DNA of 64,000 nt from Dryococelus australis (Eukaryota; Arthropoda; Insecta; Phasmatodea; Phasmatidae): positions 13,184,709 through 13,248,708 of the forward strand of contig CM057003.1 in the NCBI GenBank assembly GCA_029891345.1, read 5' to 3'. This document shows, in pieces, positions 57,601-64,000 of this stretch. Under the pieces are notes generated by a model, which saw only the letters and a list, made by a program, of their open reading frames with translations, ran no database searches and was not told the DNA's origin. Every line of letters begins with the position of its first letter. Position 1 is the stretch's first letter. A program made the position numbers and the translations under genes.

Positions 57601-58960
57601 TCCATAGTCAATTTAGTTTACCGGTTAACCTTTGTTTGGGTACGTTTTTGCCAGACATTTTCCCCAGTAGTATGCTTCTGCTTTATTAATTTACTGCGCT
57701 CTTGTGGCAATTTTAACTTAATCGAGGAGGAGTAGAAAGATGTCGGAGAGGTCACGCGACCCGCGAAACTTTAATCAAATGCCATCCGCCTATATAAGTG
57801 GCGTTTCATTGTAATTTCTCCATTATTGCTACGCGCAATTTAAAGGGCTTTGTTTTTATGTATGTATTTGAGGGTATTTTTCGTGTTTGAATATTTTAAG
57901 GCAACATCACAGACGCAGAGTATTTGTATATGCCATCATTGTGTTTTGAAAGCTTATTTATATAACATTGCAAGTGCAATATTGTATTCAGGGTTATATG
58001 TTAAATTTTTGTCAGGGTTTTGTGTAATTTCACGTAAATTGATGCTTTTTGTACTTGACCATGCTGTCATGTTAATGTTTGATTTTACAGCCATCAGGCA
58101 TGTTACAAGCCTGTAACCACTTCAATCGTAAAGAGAATAATTTTCTCAGCAAGAATAATTTTTTGTCTGAATTTAATTTGCCGTTTCCACGAAGAAATAT
58201 TGCAATTTCACCTGCACCGCGTGGTCCACTACGAACTTCATCCAGCGGCATCCGAACCATCTAAACTTGTTTTCATACATGTGTGTGTTTATAGTGAATA
58301 TTCATCTCGCGTCCCATCTTGTTTCATGTATCTTTGAGGGTTTATGTAATTTTGTAATTAGTGTACGGTGCAATTATTCCCGTCCTAGCCGGCTCTGTAT
58401 ATAGGCCATCACCACACTACCCACGTGCTGGAGGGCGAGCCCAGACAAGTTTGCCTTAGTGATGCCGAGTAATCAAACATGTTAATGTATCAAGGGTTTC
58501 ATTTGTAATTCACCGTGTCCTGTGTTCAGGGAAAAACCATCAGTCCACTCTAGCGGCTGTCGGCCCTCTTTCCTTGTGAAGGCTGTGCTTTCGCACACCT
58601 AGGTGATATCATCCATATAGGCGTGTGCTAGATTAATTGTGGGCTGGGGAGCTCCCAAGCAGAATTGGCTAGTCATGAACGAGATTATCATAATTTCATT
58701 GGCACGTTGATGTGCATGCATAGTAACAATAAAAACAAGTCTACAGTGAACTTACCTCTTTTATTCAGTAGTGACAGTGCCCTAGCCACATATATTTTAT
58801 TAGTGTTTTTCAAGAGATGTTTAGTAAAAGTTTTTGTAAGTGTTTGTAAGTACGCACGGGTGAGACGGACACACAGAATCCACCGCATCCCTGAGAACCG
58901 TGAGTCTCAGTAGTGCGATGATTGGGAAGCACCGCTGGCGCCCAAATTACCAGTAAGTAT
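57600..58960 (+). mobile_element. Possible LTR plus primer-binding site
   Basis: TGGCGCCCAA at 58936-58945 matches the primer-binding site used by many gypsy-type LTR retrotransposons (3' end of tRNA-Lys). Upstream there are TATA-like boxes (TATATAAG near 57791, TATATAGG near 58397), and a GTAAGT donor follows at 58953. No second LTR, gag or pol was found and LTR borders are undefined. Alternatively the 10-base match is chance. Confidence 0.28.
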
Positions 58961-60675
58961 TTGTGTCATCGTTCGTCTTGTGTCTCACCCGACGGCGTCG
59001 ATCCTATTGGGAGTACTGTGAATGTGGACTAGTGTATTTATTGCATAACATTGAAGTGTCCGACTGTCTGCATACAAGCTGCTTTTCTTCTTACACCCAA
59101 TGCACTCCCCCTTCTATCTTCATTTATTATCTGCCTGTACTGTTATCTTTGCTGTTATCTTGTTGGTTAATCCTCAGTTCTTTGTTTGTTTTAGCATGGT
59201 CATATTTCCTTTCTAGTATTGTAAAGGAACATATTCGATATTCTGCCATCCTCAATGATGCTTATTTTATTTTATTTTGCCTTACATTCATTATGAATAT
59301 AACGCTAAAATAATTAATTGTTGGCAGTGTCGTCACCATATTGAATAGCTGGTCGCAAGTCCATAATCCATCCACATAACATGTTATTAGTGTCATGTGG
59401 ACTGTAATCCTGAGTGAGACAGCCGGAAAGGGTGTCTGCTCTCTGTTACAGGTTGTGTGCTGACTCCGTCGCGTGCGGCTGTCCCACTGGTCTGAGAGAG
59501 AGCCCAGCGGTGAGAAACCCGATGCCCCTGGACGATGTAGGGTGAATAGGAACACCCCGCACGAAGCTAGAGTCCAGGATGGCAGCCCTCGAATGTCTGA
59601 GTGCTATGGTGAAATTTCACATCCCACGAGTCAAACACCACATTGAAGGGCCATCCCTACCGGATTGTGCAAGGGTCTGCCATTTTGCTGGCCAGTGGGG
59701 TGCCCCACACATAACTGTGGTTGGTTGGAATACAAGAGCGCAACGCTCACAGTTTGGTTAGGGAGGAAATAGCATGTGCGGCCGCATGCTAAGGGAACCT
59801 CTGCTCTGGAATGACGGGGCAGGAGGTTGCTGTGCAAGATGACTGTTGGGAAAAAAAGAGAGAGTCAGGTGTAGTCCCTTGTAGACAGGTCATTAAGTAG
59901 CTGCAGACTGATCCAGAGTGCTGGGACATCTCTGTATTTATATTCTTCAGTGGCGTCCCCCCTTCTTCATATAGCATATAGTATTGCTCCTGGAGAGAGG
60001 TAGTAGGTGCGACGAGTGAGCCTATAGATCCTCGGTGAGTGTCACCCCCAGGCTGGCGCATAATCCAGGTTCAAGCCTTGGTGCTAGTAGTGGCATCTGG
60101 CGGCATACTGCGGTACTTGCTGAACCTTGAGGTATGGTTTTGGGTGCCTCAGTGGTGGTGGCAGCCAGTTAAAACTCTGGTTCAACTGCCCCACGTTCAT
60201 TGGTACTGAGAGTAGAAAGTGATTAATATCAACTGAGAAGGACAACATGCATCAAGACATCATGCGTCGATTTGTTATAATGAATAAATTGTTAAAATGA
60301 ATGTTATAAAATTTGTTAAGATTGAACTCTTAAAAGCTATTTTTCATTTTTGTTTAAATTTCATACAAGTTTACTATATTTTCGTTTTGAGAGAAAAAAT
60401 ACTAATTTGTACAACCCTACATAGCACAGCATATTACAGATGCATTAACGATGAATACTACAATACAACTTACAGTAGCTTATATTTTCAGCATTTTAAA
60501 ATGCTTAATCAAACCAATGGTGTTCAACTTGCTGCCTAATGAAGCTGGCCTAGCCAGAAAAATGTCAATTGTGCAACTTCATGAAAAATGCACCTTCCTT
60601 CTGTGTGTGTATGCCTGTTGACAAGTACTAGACTGCGAGTACTTGAATTTGTCATTTATATAGTTCTGGTAGTTT
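58961..60675. other. No gene recognised
   Basis: 59440-60200 is GC-richer with repeat-like wording (GGTTCAAGCC near 60069 resembles a B box), possibly an old SINE or retroelement. The remainder is AT-rich. Confidence 0.35.
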
Positions 60676-60679
60676 AGCG

Positions 60680-60946
60680 ACCCAAATGAGATCTAAGTTG
60701 AGAGATTTGGGTGGCTTTTAGCAAGGCATTGAGACCCGATGAGGGTGAAGCGAGGTGAGAATGAAGCAGCATCAGAATGCAAGGGCAGGGAAAATAAATT
60801 GGGTGATCCCAGCGAAAACCTGCTGACCAGCAGCATTGTCTGGCATGATTCCCTTGTGTGAAAATCTGGAGTGATGCGGCCGGGGATTGAACCCTGTTCG
60901 CCTTGGTAGGAGTCAAGCAGGCTAACTGCTCGGCCACCACGGCCCC
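60680..60946 (-). repeat. tRNA-derived SINE
   Basis: The minus strand starts GGGGCCGTGGTGGCCGAGCA, containing an A-box-like TGGCCGAGCAG, and has a perfect B box GGTTCAATCCC near 60890. The body (GGGAATCATGCCAGACAATG, CATTCTGATGCTGC, CTTCACCCTCATCGGGTC) matches the SINE at 29150-29360. The 3' end folds: CCCAAAT pairs with ATTTGGG at 60681-60711. Confidence 0.75.
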
Positions 60947-60949
60947 TCT

Positions 60950-63900
60950 CAAATGTAAGAAACAGAAGTACCGTACTTACAGACTGATATTTGTGAATTG
61001 GAGATGTGGAGTGGAATCACAACACTTGTTAATGCCATCTTAAGTATTCATAAAAAGAATGCAATTAAGTTACATCTTTAAGATCTAAAGGCCTTCAATT
61101 GCAAAGTCCTACATAAAGGGGAAATTTACAAATGTATTCAACACAAAAATACTCCATTTATAGTTTGTGTGCATACATTTATTACTTATATACAAAATTA
61201 CTGTCATTAACAGTTAACACTTAGTTTATATATTTTGTGGTTCATTAAGATGAGATCCAATCCCCAAATCTTTTTACCAATGCGCAACATTTATAACACA
61301 ACACATACGCCACATACAATCATACAGTGTCAAAAAATTAATGATTTACTGTTTTGACTATCAAGTCATCATAACCAAAGCTGGAATTAAACTGTTCTGC
61401 AACAATAATACATCTCTTTAGAGAATAAAACACACACTGGAAAAAACAAATGCATCTAAAAACAATTAGCCAAAAAATTGCAGTACATATATTGCAACAT
61501 ATTATTTGGTGAATATTGTATTTTACTGCATAGCTGTCCCCATTGCCTAAAGCTGGAGTCAGAATAGCCCAACAAACACAACATGAGCGCCCAACACGTC
61601 AGCATAAGCCAATATCACACTACATATTTGCCCGGAGAGCAGTCTGAAGGTTGGACGAGTCATGATAAATCACAATTTAGCTGTATTAAGAGTACTTAAT
61701 TTTGTATAAAATATCCAATATATGTTTATAATAAAAATGTGCTAAACTTATTATAAACTGTATATCATGTTTCACAATCGCAGAGAATGGTACAGAACAA
61801 CTTGACCAGTGTAATCAGGGGCATATCCAGAAATTTTTTCCCGGAGCGGGAAGGGAGAAGGGGGGGGGGGGGGGGGAGGGTTGATGAGCATTAGTATCGT
61901 CACTAGTAATACATTGTTCACACATCACAGTGGAAGGATAGAAAAGGAAAGGAGGATAGAAATTATTTTTGTAAACCCGCTCACATTTTTTAGGAAATAT
62001 GTGCTCGACTATAAGTGGAAGGGGGGAGGATCAGCTTACACTATATCACTCTAGATATTTTATTTAGAATTCCCAATACCCCAATAACGTCTGCCCGACA
62101 AGTGCGGTACTTGGCTGTTAGAAAATCTTATAAATGGCAAGTTATCAATATAATATATAATATTTATGATAAAAAACTTACAATAAAGTGAACAAGTCTT
62201 TGTCTTTGAAAATATTAGAAATCATATCAGAAAAAAAAATGTATTCAAAAACAAACCAGAATGCAATTTTGGTGCAAAGTTAGTTAATTATATACTACAA
62301 TAGGGAAATGCACACAAAATTTTACAAGTCTGATAGATAATGCACTATCTGCAAGGCACTGTAAAGTACTGGATGTTTGTGTAAACAATTTAGAAACAAT
62401 ACGTGCAGTTTTTAGAAGAAAACGATGCTACAGTGGTGCAAGTTTTCCTGAAAATTGGTATGGTTTATTACATACCGAACCTAATATTTTCAGTCACCCT
62501 CTTACATAATTTTTAAAGAAAATTTTTAGCAAAAAATGAGTGACAACTATGCATAAAAATACAGCATCACATAATGTATATCTCCCTCCCTTGGAAAAGC
62601 AAAGCAGTTTACTAGATCATTGGTCTACACAGACTTGTTTCATAGCATGAAATATGCTGTTATAACAAAATGTCTTCCATTGCGAGATATAAATATACAG
62701 CAGACACATACAAAAACAGTGCACAGGAAAACAGCGAATTTTATATCATTTATCATTGCGAGCTTTAACTCTGTCTCATTAGTACACTTTAAAAAAATTT
62801 GTTTTAATGTACACTTGTTTTTATACTGTTTTATTTACCCTCATGTGTATATATAAGCTGCTACCAAAATCATGACTACATAAAGTTGTAGGAAATTAAA
62901 CTGCATCCAATGGCAACTTGTTAGTAAGTAATTATGTAAACCTATCGCTATTTCACTTGCAGCAAACTTCAACATTGAGGAAACGTTGAGAAAAACAACA
63001 ATTTTATGCACACCTTGCTAGGTGAAACTGTTAAAACTAAATTAATACATATAAATTAAGGGGGAAGTATCCTTCCCACCTTCAATTTACGTATTTTCCT
63101 GCAAAACTTAATTTTCAGTCAATAATTAAAAACAAAGATAGTCACTGTATAGGGAACAGCTTAACAGTTATTTCAAAATCAAACTTATTTTTACCACGCA
63201 ATTAGTTTTACACATGTAACAGTAATCAAATATTACGTAATTATTTTATAATGTCAATTCCACATGGAAAAATAAAAGTATAATTGAAACTGAACAAATT
63301 AGATTATGAATATTGGTACGAAACATAGAAGGTGGAATGAATACTACTATTTTAAGGGTTGCATATAGATGAATATAGCAGAACTTACTGTTGCAAATTC
63401 CATAATTTTGTGGTAATTTTTCTGGTCCCATGTAATGTTCAAACGATAAAAATTTGATATAATTTTTAAAGTTTCTGGTGTTTTGAAGAACTTCTTCCAG
63501 GTCATTTGTTAAAGAAGGGAATTTAGTTGTGATTTATAACACGAAATAAAAATACAATAAATATGACTAGCATCAGACTTTTCTTTCACAGAAGTTTCTT
63601 TACCTCATTTGCGATACTGTAATGTGCTGCGGAGGAATGTGGGTATTCTTTACAGATATCGGTATATCATTTCTTGGTAAGTATTTGCCGGAAACAGTGG
63701 AAATTGCATTGGTGCAATTACACCCAAAATCTTTTCCACAAATTTCACAAATTTTTAACTATGCAAAAATCAACCAGAAGGATGACTGACTAGTAGAACA
63801 TGACATTTGCAATTACTGTAACATTTCAAAAAATGCAGTACTTTCTAAATATGTATTTTTTGTACTTAAGAATGTGAAAAGCCAAGACTTTTTATATATT

Positions 63901-64000
63901 GAAAGATAAACAGCTGTTCATCGTTATTTTAGAAGAAAAATAATTTATGATGTGTACATGTTCCAATGATGGTTCAAAAACACAGACTGTACTCTAGTCT
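60950..64000. other. AT-rich non-coding DNA to the window end
   Basis: No gene. At 61816 the sequence CAGGGGCATATCCAGAAATT resembles the hAT-type end at 49364 and is followed by a G17 run (61860-61876); a partner end is not visible. Otherwise very AT-rich, similar in character to 8.3-24.4 kb, with frequent TTTATT, as in a long minus-strand 3' UTR or intergenic DNA. Confidence 0.4.

Noticed and set aside
1..64000. CRISPR array or prokaryotic defence island
   Set aside because: Direct repeats here are transposon termini or satellites with irregular spacing, and the sequence is plainly eukaryotic.

Overview
This window looks like nuclear DNA of an arthropod, most likely an insect with a large, repeat-rich genome. 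It has split genes with GT-AG introns, AATAAA signals, long AT-rich non-coding stretches, (TA)n microsatellites, tRNA-derived SINEs, Tc1/mariner, pogo and hAT-type DNA transposons and a Jockey-like LINE. I see no bacterial operon, CRISPR array or stand-alone functional RNA gene. The organism call is inference from repeat content and from the one clear conserved protein.

Layout. 1-2986: the 3' end of a plus-strand split gene (three exons in a consistent frame, stop at 2780-2782, AATAAA at 2981), with two broken mariner fragments in its last intron. 4.4-6.3 kb: a coding-like minus-strand scrap against a pogo-type element that contains a MITE. 6.3-8.3 kb: GC-richer sequence, perhaps an LTR-type remnant. 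8.3-24.4 kb: AT-rich, gene-free and almost free of recognisable transposons, with one long hairpin, a pogo MITE and a stretch crowded with TGTCA/TGACA. 24.46-26.62 kb (minus): an intact, intronless CDC14 dual-specificity phosphatase, the one certain gene. Its TGA stop is followed by CTAG and then 200 further in-frame sense codons, a candidate stop-codon readthrough extension. 27.1 kb: a palindromic NRF1/Ewg-type site upstream of CDC14.

27.8-60.9 kb is a transposon and repeat region: a truncated Tc1 element, a SINE, a tandem array of about 125-bp units, two copies of a repeat that differ by two simple-sequence expansions, and an internally deleted TA-flanked element. A 10-kb foldback-like structure (38.6-48.9 kb) has tandemly repeated termini that are inverted repeats of each other. 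Inside it lies a second inverted pair (42.6-43.6 and 46.6-47.6 kb) enclosing a 138-codon ORF. Then follow a 1.9-kb hAT-type element with an 8-bp target duplication, a decayed Jockey-like LINE on the minus strand, an LTR/primer-binding-site candidate and another SINE. 61-64 kb is AT-rich with nothing coding.

The two host loci do not form a visible functional unit. CDC14 acts in mitotic exit, cytokinesis and cilium/centrosome biology in other eukaryotes. The plus-strand gene at the left edge is not identified. The two results most worth following are the CDC14 readthrough context and the nested inverted structure at 38.6-48.9 kb.
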